From NCBI RefSeq assembly GCF_019175285.1, contig NC_056527.1, forward strand, positions 70,089,637-70,153,636: a stretch of 64,000 nucleotides of DNA, written 5' to 3'. A program made the translations under genes and the position numbers. Below, piece after piece: positions 10,746 through 22,615 of the stretch. Source of the DNA: Sceloporus undulatus. Its lineage: Eukaryota > Chordata > Lepidosauria > Squamata > Phrynosomatidae. The stretch's first letter is position 1; each line of letters begins with the position of its first letter. The notes under the pieces are model-generated. The model worked only from the letters and a program-made list of their open reading frames with translations. It searched no databases and was not told where the DNA came from.

Positions 10746-13080
10746 ACATCTTATAAAGAAGATCTTTTCCACCCCAAGTAACTTTTCCATTCTAATAATG
10801 GAGATGCTGGCTATTCAGCCTGGTACCTTATGTATACAGTACTACAAAGCATGTGGTTCCTTCCACTTTTCACATACAGTATAAGGGATGTATTTCATAG
10901 GGATTTGTTCCCTGTCTCTACAACATCAACTTTTTATTTCAGCCCTTGACATTTGTTGTACATTGACTCTATACTAAACTTTTTTTTAACCAGTATTGGT
11001 CATTAATACTGGTATATTGTTGCTGCAGTGACATGACAAACTGTAAGTGTGTTTTAGGATATTGCACTTACATGATTAACAAAATGACATCTAGAGGCAA
11101 TGCCCTTGGACTCTGTTAAGGCCAAATATGAACATCTTTTGAGATAATTAACTATTTCTTAACATTCAGTGGCTATTCTAATAAATTAAAAAAGACTTCT
11201 TGTGCTTAGTTTTCATACCAAATCATTATGTACAATTGAAAAAGACAACAGAACAACTGCTTGTGAAATCCATTATCTATTCCCCCATCTAACTGATGTC
11301 AAACAGTGGGTTTTAAAATCTTTCCAAGAATCTAAAACACAGAAAAAAATGTGTACACAGATATGCATATGTACACACACACACACACAGTGTCCCCTCC
11401 CACTTTTCAATCTGAAATTATCAATTAAAATAATCAATTTTAGGCATTTTCCAAATCATTTATACACTAGTGCATTCTGTTTTAAGGGCCAGCTTCTAAT
11501 TATTTCATAAAAATAAGGGAGAACTGAATACTGAAGGTCTGTATTTAAGTCAAGATAAATATTTAAATACCCGAATAGCTTATGAATGTTATTTTCTTTC
11601 TGTTCCACTCTTTAGGTTTGAATTATATAGGGCCATGTATATGCCTCCCTTCAGCCAACAAGGTTCCCAGAGTGTGTTACAAATGGTTAATTTGACAGTT
11701 CCTAGCCCTTAGGTTTCCAGTCTAAATAAATAGGATACACAAGGAAAGGGGAATGATAAGGGGTGGGGGAATTAAGTCCAGTAGTTGCTGGCTGCTTTTG
11801 AATCCATCAGAGGCTATAGCATTGGCAGCTGGAAAGGAGAAAGGGATTTTCATGAGCTGCTGGATCCAAGAAATGATAGTGCTGTGTCTAGCTGCTGTTC
11901 TCTCCCTTAGAAGCTACGTGTGTGATCTTATGTTTCAATTTTCTGGAGACAAAACATCTTCAGAAAGGAATTTTCCCTTTAGTGTCACTAAATGCCTTTG
12001 AAATAAAGCTGACAGATTACCTTTCTCCTACTTACTTAGTATATTTAAAGTGCTGTTGATCTACAGGTTGGCTGGCTAATCAGGATTAAAATGGGGAGAA
12101 AATAGGACTTAACCTTACAGTGCTGTGAAGTGCACTTCTGTCTGAGGGAAAAGACACAGCTTGTCTAGTCAACAGACATTTTAACTAACATTGAAAGAAT
12201 GTTATAAATTGGACATGGACTAAAATCTCTGTGGCATCATGACAGAGGAAGAGAGGCACATTAGAATTTAAGACATAGGATTAAAATCAGTTTTTAAAGT
12301 ATGGGAAGTTTTATGCTTTGGCAGTATAACTCCAGTGGCATGAGCTAATCTCATTGGACCCAGAACACTTCAGGGAGGCCACTAACCCTCAGAAATACTG
12401 CTCAGTAGTAATTTTGCTGCTTCCCCTTTCCTTCCATCCATGTTACCCTAGCTCCCATTGACACGGAAGTATTTTCTTCTGCAGCAGCCATGGCAGCAGT
12501 GAGGAAGAAGAACAGCTGCATCTGCTGGCCATCTGCACAGTTAGTGCGGTGAGCCCCATAATAGGCAAGCCACCCACAACAGTTTTTAAGTGGTTCTGTC
12601 ACCAAGGGCTAACAAAAGCAGCACAATCCTCCATTTAAAAATGTAAAGCCAATGTGGTCATAACTGGAGAATGGTTCACAGAAAGCTCTAGAATGTATAC
12701 AGAGGAATGCCCAGGAATTAAGCTTCCTTAGGCTGTCTGGCACACTTTCCTCTATTAAGGCAGAGCATGAGCATGAATGAGTGCTTATCCATATTCATGT
12801 GGAGTGGAGGGGTACAATCCTACCACTCACCTTTTGGAATTTCTGGTATTAGATGAAGGGAGTGCACATTAGCTGCTTGTACTAGAACTAGTAAAATGTA
12901 GGTTGCCACTAATTAGTTGGTCAAACTATATTGTATTAATATAAAGCTTTGTAATGAATATTTGCCATAGACAAATAAAAGGAATTTTAGTCTAACTGCT
13001 AATGCAAGCTAGACAGGATCTTCACCATATAGAAAATACAGAACATATACAGAATTGTATACCTTCATAAACCAATTTCA
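10746..13080. other. Unique AT-rich sequence
   Basis: Only a short (AC)n run (about 11374-11389) stands out. I see no gene or named element. Small open frames here match nothing I know. Confidence 0.4.
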
Positions 13081-13084
13081 TCTT

Positions 13085-13151
13085 TATTTGATTTTATTGT
13101 TTTTGTTTGTTGTTACCCGCCTCAATCCAATACAGGGAGAGGCGGGATACA

Positions 13152-13199
<48 letters not shown>

Positions 13200-13222
13200 T
13201 ATTATTATTATTATTATCTTGC
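13085..13222 (+). repeat. L2-type LINE or SINE tail with (AAT)n(ATT)n
   Basis: CCCGCCTCAATCCAATACAG and GAGGCGGGATACAAATAAT lead into a long AAT run that turns into ATT. This is the common 3' end of L2-related repeats in lizards. Confidence 0.65.
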
Positions 13223-13354
13223 AGTTTCATATTTGAATTTTTAGACATGGTGTGATTTCAGTCATTTTCCATTTCATGTAAAGAATACCCTGTTCTCAGC
13301 TGGATTATGTGCCACATAGAAGAGAAAGATTAACAGCATAAAGGCAGGCAGGAG

Positions 13355-13425
13355 TATGTTCAGGAAGGTTGGACTAGATAGCCCTTGTGGTCCTTTCAAA
13401 TTCTAAGGTTCAGTGACTCTGTATC
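13355..13425 (+). mobile_element. CR1 3'-end scrap
   Basis: GGTTGGACTAGATAGCCCTT and GTGGTCCTTTCAAATTC are the CR1 3' UTR consensus. It is a short, old fragment. Confidence 0.6.
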
Positions 13426-13554
13426 TTCATCCACCACTGTCCCACCCACCTTCTGTTTTTAAAGCAACAGCATGGTGTACATTGCTTACTGTATCAGTGG
13501 CTGCTCTCCCCAAATTATTAGCTACAAGTACTGCTGCCAGTGGAAACATAACAT

Positions 13555-13865
13555 TGGCGCTGTACAGATGGTCCCTATGAGGCGCCATTTTTATGTGCTA
13601 GGGGCGGCACTTCCAGATGCAACTCGCCCCTCGCACGTGACGAGGGCATCAAAATGGTGGTGCCCTGTACATATGGGCGCCACCATTTTGACATGACGGC
13701 GGCGCGGTCGTGTCGTCCTCATGGCGGTGGCCATATAGAAGGGCCGCCGCCGTTTAGTGCGTGACGAGCACGCACTAGGGTTAGGGCGGTGCGGAAGCAC
13801 TGCCCTTTTGTAACCCTAGTGCGTGCTCATCATGCACTAAAGTGCCAGTCTGTAACTGGCCTTAG
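13555..13865. mobile_element. CpG-rich MITE-like element with CTAGGGTTAGGG core
   Basis: It starts near GCTGTACAGATGG and ends near CCAGTCTGTAACTGGCC. It contains CGCCATTTT on both strands and the palindrome GCACGCACTAGGGTTAGGG / AACCCTAGTGCGTGC around 13768-13829, closely related to the elements at 4.7 and 9.5 kb. Confidence 0.6.
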
Positions 13866-14244
13866 AAAGGAGCAAAATCAGGAGTACTTACTTTTTGCAG
13901 ATAGCAATAGCTGAATTACGCCTTTAAAAATTATTGTTTCTTTTACTATCAACTGGAACATTATTACTTCCAAGCCATGTTAGAGATGCTTTAGATGTGG
14001 ATTTCCTTATCAACAGAGGGTTTGATTAGATAACTCTTGGGATGTCATCCAAATATTTAATTCTATGACTTGGAAAGAAAGATAAGGTGCCTACCAAGTG
14101 GCAGTCTTTTCATGGAAATGTAACAGGAGCAGAAAAAGAAACTGTATTTACAAACAGAACCACAGTGACTTTGGCCATCTTCCAATGTCTTTCCTGGCAG
14201 CATGGGTTAAGACCTTCTTGCAAACCTCTCCAGTTCATTCTGTC

Positions 14245-14605
14245 TGTCCTAACTAGGGGCCAGTATTGACTGCCCTAAAGGGGCGGCTTGATCTGCCCCT
14301 TTGATTGCCGAATCGGGGCCACAGCAAGCGCATGCCATGTTCCTGATCCAGCATTTTCCCACCCCCCCTTAGAAAGCTCTTTTTTCAGGCAGCAAAAAGC
14401 CAGGTTTTTTGATGTGGCAGTGCCTTTTTGGCACTCCTGCAGTGTGCAGCATATAAACACCACGCTGCAATGCTGCCCACTGTATAGTTGAGTGGGCGGC
14501 ATGACACTAGTTTGGGGGCATCATTGGGGCATGCATCATCTAAATGTCACACTCCCATGCTGCCCCCAAGCTGGCACAATTGCCCCCATAGTTGACACAT
14601 CTCAG
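14245..14605. mobile_element. Probable MITE, GGGGGCA-rich
   Basis: It begins near GGGGCCAGTATTGACTGCCC and holds several internal short inverted repeats (GGGCGGCATG, TGCTGCCCCC). Composition changes at both sides. The ends are not firm. Confidence 0.35.
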
Positions 14606-16215
14606 GTTTTGCTGTCCGTCACAGGATCTTCAAGGGAAGAGAAAAATATCAAAGTGAGAGGCCAAAATCAGGACAACTACCTATTTCCAACTTGGCCTGA
14701 AAGTTGTTGCTTATCAACCCTGACCCTATAAGAAGCATGTGCTGACATTCTCAACCTAGGCTGGCCAACAAGACCTTAGCTGTCAGGAGCTCTAGTCCTG
14801 GTTGTTGGTGAAAAGGATTCTGCTCTTTCCTTTGGGATAACAAAAAGAGGAAAGCAGCAATTATAATTTGCATTCCCTAATTAGAAAGATAAAAGTGAAC
14901 CAGAACACAAATCAGTTTCATCTGTTCAACATCATTACATTTTATGTTAACACAAAGCTATTTAAAAAAAAACAATTGAAAGGAGTACACATATTACAGA
15001 GAGATTCCTCTTTGCAAGCATTTGTCCAAAAAAGAAAAATAAATAAAGTGTCCTTTCCTCATCCCTCATAAGCACAAAGACACATTTGGTTTATTTTGAC
15101 TCTATTATGCATTAACAGACTAAGGCAGGAGGAAGGAAGAATGAAACAAAATAAGCATTAAGTTATTTCTGAATTGTATAGCAAACTAAAGTAAAAGAGT
15201 ATTAACAAATTCTTTGGGTGAATGGCAAAATTCTGAAAGGCAATATAACAAATCTATCAGGTAAGATCCACCAAAAGCTTCTTTGAATTTATAGCAAGAA
15301 AATCTAAGAAATATAGAATTCACTGAAAGAAAGCTGCCCTGGAACCTTCAAAGGAAAGGGCTGTTCCGGCTTGAGGTTTAAACTTAAAATAGAACACGCA
15401 GCAGCATATGTGCAGCTAATTTGACCTAATTAGTTGTTACTATTTCCAGGAATTACAATAAAGAATCCCATTATGTGGGCCTTGATATAGGAGAGATAGC
15501 ACCTCTGGCAAAGATCAAATGTAATATTAGGGTAATATCTGATCTATCCTTCATCTGGAGGCCACACCCTAATCTTCCTCTTATTTAATGGATGTCACAG
15601 CCATAATTACAATGGATCAAAAACATTACAATCTAGCAGAATTAAAGAACTCCTAAATAATGAAGGCTGAGAACATTATATCAATTACTGATCTTGATTT
15701 ATGACATTAAAATTTTGGCCTTTTATTTATCTTCTGCAACTGGCTTCTGCCAAATAATATTTGAGCTTGAAGGCACTGTAATGTTTTGTGGATATCGCTT
15801 GAATCAAGTATGCAGTGCCTTTAAGACTGTTGGGACCCAACTGATTTTTATGAAATTGAGCTGTATATTCCTTAATTATCAATACTTTCATCACATATTT
15901 TTTTGCTATATATGTTTTCAGACTAGTTTCTTTGAAAAGTTAACTTTGTGAGAACTGAGTAAGCTCAGAACTGATGTTCAATGATCAATCAATGGTATCT
16001 CATAACTAAAGCTTTATTGAAGGCATCAGTCAGACTTTACCATAACACTTTTAAGTCACATCTGAAATCCCATTCCCCCAAACACATAATCAAAAAACCC
16101 CTTCCAGCCACCAGTTCCCCTCCTTTCCCCCTAACTTTGAGCTGCTGCTCATCCTCTGTGTCTCCACACACCCACCTTTGCATTCCTTTACACTTTCCTA
16201 AAGCATTATACAGCT
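14606..16215. other. Unique AT-rich sequence
   Basis: I see no recognisable gene or repeat. The C-rich stretch at 16070-16200 gives a short open frame that I do not support. Confidence 0.4.
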
Positions 16216-16452
16216 TCAAACAAACAAACAACCTTCATTTATATACTGCTTCATACCACCTAAGGAGTGTCTAAGTGGTTTACAACTGTAAGCTAATTTG
16301 TTCCCAACAATCTGGGTACTCATTTTAGCGACCTCGGAAGGATGCAAGCCTGAGTCAAGCTTGAGCCCTTTTGCTGATCTTGAACTCACAACCTTGTGGT
16401 TTTGAGTGAGTAGCTTCAGTACAGGCATTTAATCACTGCACCACCAGGGCTC
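16216..16452 (-). repeat. tRNA-derived SINE (family B), minus strand
   Basis: It is the reverse of the copy at 40798-40992. In order it shows CATTTATATACTGCTTCATA, TTTACAACTGTAAGCTAATT, the reversed B box GATCTTGAACTCACAACC, and the reversed A box with TTTAATCACTGCACCACCAG. Confidence 0.75.
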
Positions 16453-16840
16453 AAAACTATCTCTAACAAACTAGAACTATCTAAAAGCTTTTAACATTAC
16501 CTATCCTACCACCTAGACATCATCATTATTATTTAATCACTCTTTTCAATTACCTGACAGAACCAGGTTCTGACAAACTTGTAACATGTCAAATAAAAGG
16601 AGCGTGTAAAACAATAATTAAAACCTGAATGAAATCTAAATTAATTTTGAAAGATGTATTCTAGCTTAGCCCAAGCTATTGAGAGTTAACCTAAAGAAAA
16701 AGCTTTATTTCCCACAGATTTGCTGTTACGATTTTTGGGGAATATACCTCCTTGGAGTCTCTGGTGAATGATTTGCTGTGCAGGATCAAAAGACCTTGTG
16801 TATTCTCCCATATTTCTTAGTGACTTTCAGTTGCCAGGGA
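16453..16840. other. Unique sequence
   Basis: No feature is recognised here. Confidence 0.3.
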
Positions 16841-19290
16841 AGGGGGGGTCACCAGAAGAATGTAACAGCACACACCAATTGGAAGGAAAAGGCCACAACT
16901 TTATTGATAACAGCTGTAAAGTAGGCTTGGTCTACCAAAGCATGAAATCTGGATCTTCCATCAACCATTCCCTGATTAATCGATGAACCCATTTGCTTGG
17001 TCATGGCCAAGATTTGGGATGACGAAGTGACCAGTTAATTGCTCATGTGCATCTTCAGTAACCAATTGATCGCTTAATTGCATTACCACCCTAGTCACCG
17101 GGGGACACTGGCTCAGTGCTGCCCTCACAATGGCAACACCCTGACACTCCCAGCACTCCTGGGTCCCTTTTGGATTCATGATCCAGTGCTACGCAGTGAT
17201 GGAAACCACGCCCAGCAGATCCAAGACTTATGCTACTGCCACTGAAGGAGGCCCCCCTGGAGTGCCTTCTGCCAACCCTACACAGCTGTGAATCCGCCCT
17301 CTTAAGAGTTCTACACAAGAGTCCATATCTGGGTGGATATAGCCCGCATAAGCTCCGGATTTCCACCAGTCTCTTGATGGAGTCCACTGGCAAGCCACAT
17401 CTCACCACGGATGTGGTGGCCCTAATGTAGAATGAATGTCCTCCAAAGCCCTTGGGTGGCAGCTCTGCCTGTTGCAGAGCCAAGCACAGGATGTGCACAA
17501 CTTGAAACTGAGTCCCCAGAGAGTCATTGGCATGAGTGAACAACGGGCCCTTGGTCTGGGCATGGGATGCCAGATATTTTCAGAATGTCCAGACTAGGCA
17601 CAGGCTGGAACCATGAAGCCTTTTCAGCACAATGGAAGATCCCTTCCTGTATTGACCACATTTCGACTTGTGGAGAATTAAACAAACAGTATTGCCCACA
17701 AAAGAAACATCCCCCCGCTGCAGGGATCATTTGGAACCACCAGATTTGAAAGAGGGCACCAGCTTGCTCACCCTGAAAGCCCCATAGAATGCAGTTATGA
17801 AAGCAGCTGTAAACAGGTGCCCTCGGCCCTGGAAGAGCAAACTTGGTCCAGCTGCTCAGAGAGATGGACAAGGATGTTGATGCAAATTGGTCTCCTGCTA
17901 TCCTTTATACCCCATGTGTTCTCCTCCAGCCCTCCAATGTCCTACTGACCAGGAAGGATGAGTAAGGGTCCCCCCCCCCCCAAACCTTGGAGAAGAAAAT
18001 TATACTATCCAAGTGGATCAACATGGTTCAGGGTGCCATCCCTGCCTCCCTCAACCAAACCATGAATTGGATAACTGTGACAGAATGTAAAAGCCAGTAG
18101 GCCCGGAGGCCTGCTGCAGCAAAAAATGTGGACAGCTTGGAAATTGCTCTTTTGTAGGTTCTAAGAGTGGCTGGAGCCAGCAAAGACAGGATGCCCTGCA
18201 TCACAGCAGATTTCCAATGTCCCACAGATCTTCCAGGAAGGACAGGGGTGAGGGGGCTACTGGTGAAACCTAGCCTTCTGAAAACAAGAGAGTCTGCAAT
18301 GTTATTTTGGAGGCCCAGGATGAACCAGGCCTTGAAAGTGATGTTTTTGTGGAGACAGTGAAGCACAAAATGGTGGATCACCAGCATGACTCTCTTGCAC
18401 TTGGAGCTCTGGTGGTTGATGATTCCGACAACCGCCTGGTTGTCACACCAGAAGCAAACTGACTTGTTGGCAAAGTCTTCGCTCCAGATATAAATGGCTA
18501 TCACAATGGGGGGAAATTCCAGAAATGTGAGGTCATGGAGGATTTCTCCCTGAGCCCAATGAGCAGGCCAGTACTCAGTGCACCAGTGGCCTTGGAAGAA
18601 AACTCCAAATCCCAGGCTCCCAGCAGCATCTGCGTGTACCTGAAGGCCCTGTCCCAGATCCCATGGGTACTGCTGCAGGGAGACTCTTTTATACTCCTTG
18701 AAGAACCCTAGCCACAGGTTGAGGTCCAGTTTGACATCCTCCATGAGGTGGATGTGATGGTGTGCCACCTTTATCCCTGTTGTGATCCTAGTCAGCTGAG
18801 CACAAAAGGCTCAGCCCAGTGATATGACTCTGGTTGCTAAATTGAGATGACCCAAAACGGATTGGATTTCCTTTAAGTTGGCCTAAATGTTTGAACAGAG
18901 GGCCTGGAGTTTGTCCTCAGGCAGACAGAAAACACCCACCACTGAGTCCAGCTAGATACCAAGGTAAGTAAGGGACCCTCCATTTTCTCAACTGCAATGG
19001 GACACCCAGCTCAGCAGTGAGGTTATAGAAAGTGGACAAAAGCTTGGCACAACCAGCACCTCTGGCCTCCCCCAGGAATAGAAAGTCATATAGGTAATGA
19101 GTGATGAGAGGGGATGTGGCCCTGAGCTTAACCTCCCACTCAAGGAATGAACTGAAGGCCTTGAAGGCTGCCCAGCTGACAGAGCAACCCATAGGCATGG
19201 CCTTGTCAATGTACCATTGGTCCTCAAATTTGAACCCCAAGAGGCAGAAGTCTTAAGGGTGGACAGAGCTGCCTGTGAGGCCCACCAATG
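16840..19290 (-). mobile_element. DIRS-type tyrosine-recombinase retrotransposon, fossil
   Basis: On the minus strand the parts come in the DIRS order: reverse transcriptase (about 19290-18800, with a YLYDFLFLGEA active-site region), RNase H (about 18770-18230, with HADAAGSLGFG and FWCDNQAVV), then a tyrosine recombinase (about 18230-17090, with APATLRTYKRAISKL and GLPVDSIKR). DIRS elements use a recombinase in place of a DDE integrase. This copy is broken in several places and looks old. Complete terminal repeats were not recognised. Confidence 0.85.
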
Positions 19291-19297
19291 AATAATA

Positions 19298-19436
19298 ATA
19301 ATTACCTCCTTGGAGGTCTTTAAGCAGAGGCTAGATGGCCATCTATTTGGGATGCTTTGATTGGATTTCCTGGATGGCAGGGGGTTGGACTGGATAGCCT
19401 GTGCAATCTCTTCCAACTCTATGATTCTATGAATAA
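19298..19436 (+). mobile_element. CR1 3'-end fragment
   Basis: GGAGGTCTTTAAGCAGAGGC, TGGATGGCAGGGGGTTGGAC and the terminus CTATGATTCTATGAA identify the last ~140 bp of CR1. An AAT run follows. Confidence 0.85.
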
Positions 19437-19930
19437 TAATAATTTTTATTTATATTTTCCTGCCTCTCCCAGATGGATCGAGGTGGGATTACAGTCCGTT
19501 AAAATCCATATATCAATAATAAAATAAAATAAAAATAATACAATTAATCTTAAAAATGACTCATCATCAAGTGGTAATGCAGTAGATTCGTATAATGGTC
19601 AGAAGGTGTTTCTTACAGGTGGGTCAGGTGGGTAAGCTTGCCGGAAGAGATTTGTCTTTTGGACTTAAGGAGGTAATAAGATGGATCTCTTCCAGGAGAC
19701 TGTTCCACAATTTTGGAGCAGCTCCTGTGAAAGCTGTCTGGGAGGTCGATATGAGCTGAAAAGGTGATGATGAAATTTGAGAAACTTATACTGAATATAA
19801 CAATTATTTTTAATTTTAAATCTGTAAAGTTTTGTATTTTTGATATAAATATGATATGTTTGAACTTTGTATGCATTTTGTATGTATTGTTGTTTTATGC
19901 AAAGGCCATTGGCCATAAGAAATAAACTTG
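19437..19930 (-). mobile_element. L2-type LINE 3' remnant, minus strand
   Basis: An (AAT)n run followed by CCTGCCTCTCCCAGATGG is the reversed 3' tail. Further right, GACTGTTCCACAATTTTGGA reverses the coding block that in L2 reads as a WNNLP-like C-terminus. A short plus-strand poly-A-signal segment (AATAAACTTGACTTGG, about 19921) may be another LINE's 3' end. Confidence 0.5.
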
Positions 19931-19934
19931 ACTT

Positions 19935-20700
19935 GGACCTGGACATGAGAGAGATGGATGAGGCTAGGAGTGTGCCTGCAGTGTGGCAGGGAAGGTCATC
20001 AGGTTGCCAATTACCTGACAACAGCCTCGCTCCCCTCCACAAGGACAAATGACCCCAAGACACTAAAAGACAAGGGCCCGCACAAGTCAGCATTGGGACA
20101 AGACAAACAGAATGCTGAAGTGGTGAGTGCCCAAGCTGTGGAGGAGGAGGAGAAGGTGTAGAGGAAGACTAACAGGGCACTCACAAAGATGAAAGAGAGT
20201 GTTCAGGAGGATGGACCCTGCCTTAAACTAACACCTAGTGGCAGGCTTACAAAAAAAGGGCACTCTGAGGTCCTGGTGAGTAGATGTGCTACCCTGTTCT
20301 TTGTATGTTTGAGACTTTCACACTTAGGGGAGAGGAGGATCTGGACATTGTTGGCATGGTGAACTCAGGTTGCACCTAATGCCCGATCATGAACTGAGCC
20401 TGCAGGTGGAGAAGCTACCCCAGACTATCAAGTTTATCCAAATAAATGCTACAGTTTGTGGTGGCTCCCACAGTGGCCCACACCATAATGTGGGTCTGGA
20501 CTGGATCCAGTTTCATAACCCCCAAATTGACTAGGTTATGAGGGAGATGAAGTTCAACAAACTACAGTGTTGGGACCACAAAGTGCTTGCAATACAGGCA
20601 CCAGGCTGGGTGAAACCAAAGGCAGGACCAGACGCAGACATGGCAGTGGTGAGCATGGTGGCCAAGCCTCCCCTAACAAAAGCTGTTGGGATATAGCAAC
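19935..20700 (+). mobile_element. Ty3/Gypsy gag-protease fragment, fossil
   Basis: A nucleocapsid zinc-knuckle region (CLQCGREGHQ, about 19976) is followed by a protease region with VGLDWIQFHNPQIDW-like coding near 20490-20535. Order and spacing fit a Gypsy-type gag-pol junction. The copy is broken, and no reverse transcriptase or LTR was recognised with it. Confidence 0.65.
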
Positions 20701-21162
20701 TTCGCATGCTAAGACCTTCTAGTAATGCATGTCTATGGTAGTTTATTGCTTACTAATAACCCCTCCTCATTTCCTGTTTACCCAAAAAGAGCACGCCTCA
20801 CCTTTTGTCCCTGAAGAAGAATCGTTTACCCTTGCCTTTTGTCCAGAGCTGATGCCTGCATGCTGAGGGAATCTTTCCTAAGATGCATGTAGACTACATT
20901 TTCTACCTCATATTTCTTGCAACACGAAGCTAGACCTGTGTATCTCTTCATACACATGATGTTGTAAGTTAATTTGTTTATTTTCACTTTAACCAAGTGA
21001 CTGAGTTTTGATTGGGGACACGTGGGCTGGGAGATAAGTGGAGCTAGTTAGTTTTCCTGCTCGCCTATATTCTGCTGTGTTTACTCTGATAGTGAGATTA
21101 AACAATCTCACCTGCTTTCCTGAGTTTCTAACGAATCTCAAGAAAGAACTATGTTTGACAAC
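20701..21162. other. Unassigned sequence left of the PSMG3 retrocopy
   Basis: It could be more of the Gypsy fossil or its flank. No coding region or matching terminal repeat is visible. Confidence 0.3.
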
Positions 21163-21721
21163 AAAAGCAGTTAAAGGCACAAAGTAGCAAAGCCAGAGCC
21201 TGGAGCTCACCACCATGGCTGCCAAGTCCATCCTGGCTTTGAAGCAGGCTGAAGAGGTGATCCGGGGCATCCTGATGCAGGTGGTGTACACTGATTTTGG
21301 GAACATGATCCTGGTGGTGGTGACCCAGTATGGCAAGATGGGGACCTTCGTCTCCGTCGAGCCCAACATGGTGGTGGACAACGTCAGCAGCCCTTTGCTC
21401 ACCACCAAAGTACTCCTTGGCAAAGATGAGCCTCTCGTGCACATTTGTGCCAAACATCTCATGACCTCGGTGTCTCAAGAAGCCAGGAATAAGCCCGTTC
21501 TCTTAGCCATGGTTTTGAAGGATAAAAGCATGGAGGGGGTCTGGATGCTCCAGGAGATGATCCGTCAATGCTGAATGTGGTGAGACTCTTAATGCCTCCA
21601 TAGAAGACTTGATCCCTCCTGGATTAGACCTGTCTGGGGTAGGCGTTGGCCTTGTCAGGCGGCCCCAGCGCTTGGACTTATCTTTGCCACGTAGGCAGAT
21701 TTTTCTTTTTGCTTTCCCCTT

Positions 21722-21762
<41 letters not shown>

Positions 21763-21922
21763 GATTTTTTTAAAAATGAGATGTTAGCACTTGAAAACAT
21801 CTGGGTAAAATTTGGATATTGCAGGTTTTAATTTCCTAATGTCAATCCATTATTGGCAGATCGTGATGCAATAAACTACTCTGCAAAATCTCCCCCCCCC
21901 CCCCAAAAAAAAGCAGTTAAAG
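21163..21922 (+). mobile_element. PSMG3 retrocopy insertion with target-site duplication
   Basis: The insert is flanked by a perfect 14-bp direct repeat, AAAAGCAGTTAAAG, at 21163-21176 and 21909-21922. Between them lie a short 5' leader, an intronless PSMG3 coding frame, a 3' UTR with an (ATT)n run (21723-21763), an AATAAA signal at 21870-21875 and a tail of C14 then A8. These are the marks of LINE-mediated (L1-type) copying of an mRNA. The C run before the A run is odd. A CR1 fragment follows at once on the 3' side. Confidence 0.9.
21215..21574 (+). CDS. PSMG3: Intronless PSMG3 (proteasome assembly chaperone 3) retrocopy, open frame
   Basis: The 119-codon frame matches vertebrate PSMG3 (122 residues in human) along its length. 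Diagnostic stretches are ILVVVTQYGKMGTFVSVEP, LLTTKVLLGKDEPLVHI, SVSQEARNKPVLLA and KDKSMEG. In the parent, PSMG3 pairs with PSMG4 to help build the 20S proteasome alpha ring. Here the frame is complete from an ATG in good context (CACCATGG) to a TGA, with no stop or frameshift. The N-terminal ~15 residues and the C-terminus differ from mammalian PSMG3. Lack of introns, TSD and tail show a retrocopy, so it may be a young pseudogene or an expressed retrogene. I see no promoter for it. Confidence 0.85.
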   Translation: MAAKSILALKQAEEVIRGILMQVVYTDFGNMILVVVTQYGKMGTFVSVEPNMVVDNVSSPLLTTKVLLGKDEPLVHICAKHLMTSVSQEARNKPVLLAMVLKDKSMEGVWMLQEMIRQC

Positions 21923-22615
21923 ACTATTCTGCTCTGGTCAGGCCCCACCTGGAATATTGCATCCAATTCTGGGCACCACAATTTAAAAAGGATGTTGAAA
22001 AACTGGAACGTGTCCAAAGGAAGGCGACTAAAATGGTGAAAGGTCTGGAAACCATGTCCTATGAGGAACGACTTAAGGAGCTAGAGATGTTTAGCCTGGA
22101 GAAGAGAAGGTTAAGAAGTGATATGATAGCTCTGTTTAAATATTTGAAGGGATGTCATATTGAGGAGGGAACAAGCTTGTTTTCTGCTGCAGTCTTCTTA
22201 CAGAGGATCCAATATTTTACATCTGATCCTAGCCAACAGGAATGACCTGATTAATGGGGCGCAAGTGGTGGGATCCTTGCGTGGGAGTGATCATGTTCCC
22301 CTGGAGTTTGTTATACAGTGGAAAGGGGAAGTCAAACATAGTCAGACACATTCTAGACTTCAGTAAAGCTAATTTCACTAAACATAGGGAAATACTGGGG
22401 GTGATCCCATGGTCAGGAATCCTAAAAAAGAAGGAAATTCAGGATGGATGGGAGTTTCTGAATGGGCAGATACTGAAGGCATAATCTGGATAAAAACATA
22501 TTCCTTGCAAAGAAGCTAGTAAAATGTGGGTTAGACAATACAACAGTTAAATGGATTTGTAATTGGTTGATCGGCCAAACCCAAAGGGTGCTCACCAATG
22601 GCTGTTCTTCTTCCT
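21923..22615 (+). mobile_element. CR1 mosaic of three fragments
   Basis: The pieces are out of consensus order: the RT C-terminus ([19 protein letters not shown], to about 22195), then a 5'-ward piece between endonuclease and RT (to about 22490, matching 24830-25080), then an RT piece (CKLVKCGLDN-like, to about 22615). Rearrangement or successive insertions are likely. Confidence 0.75.
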
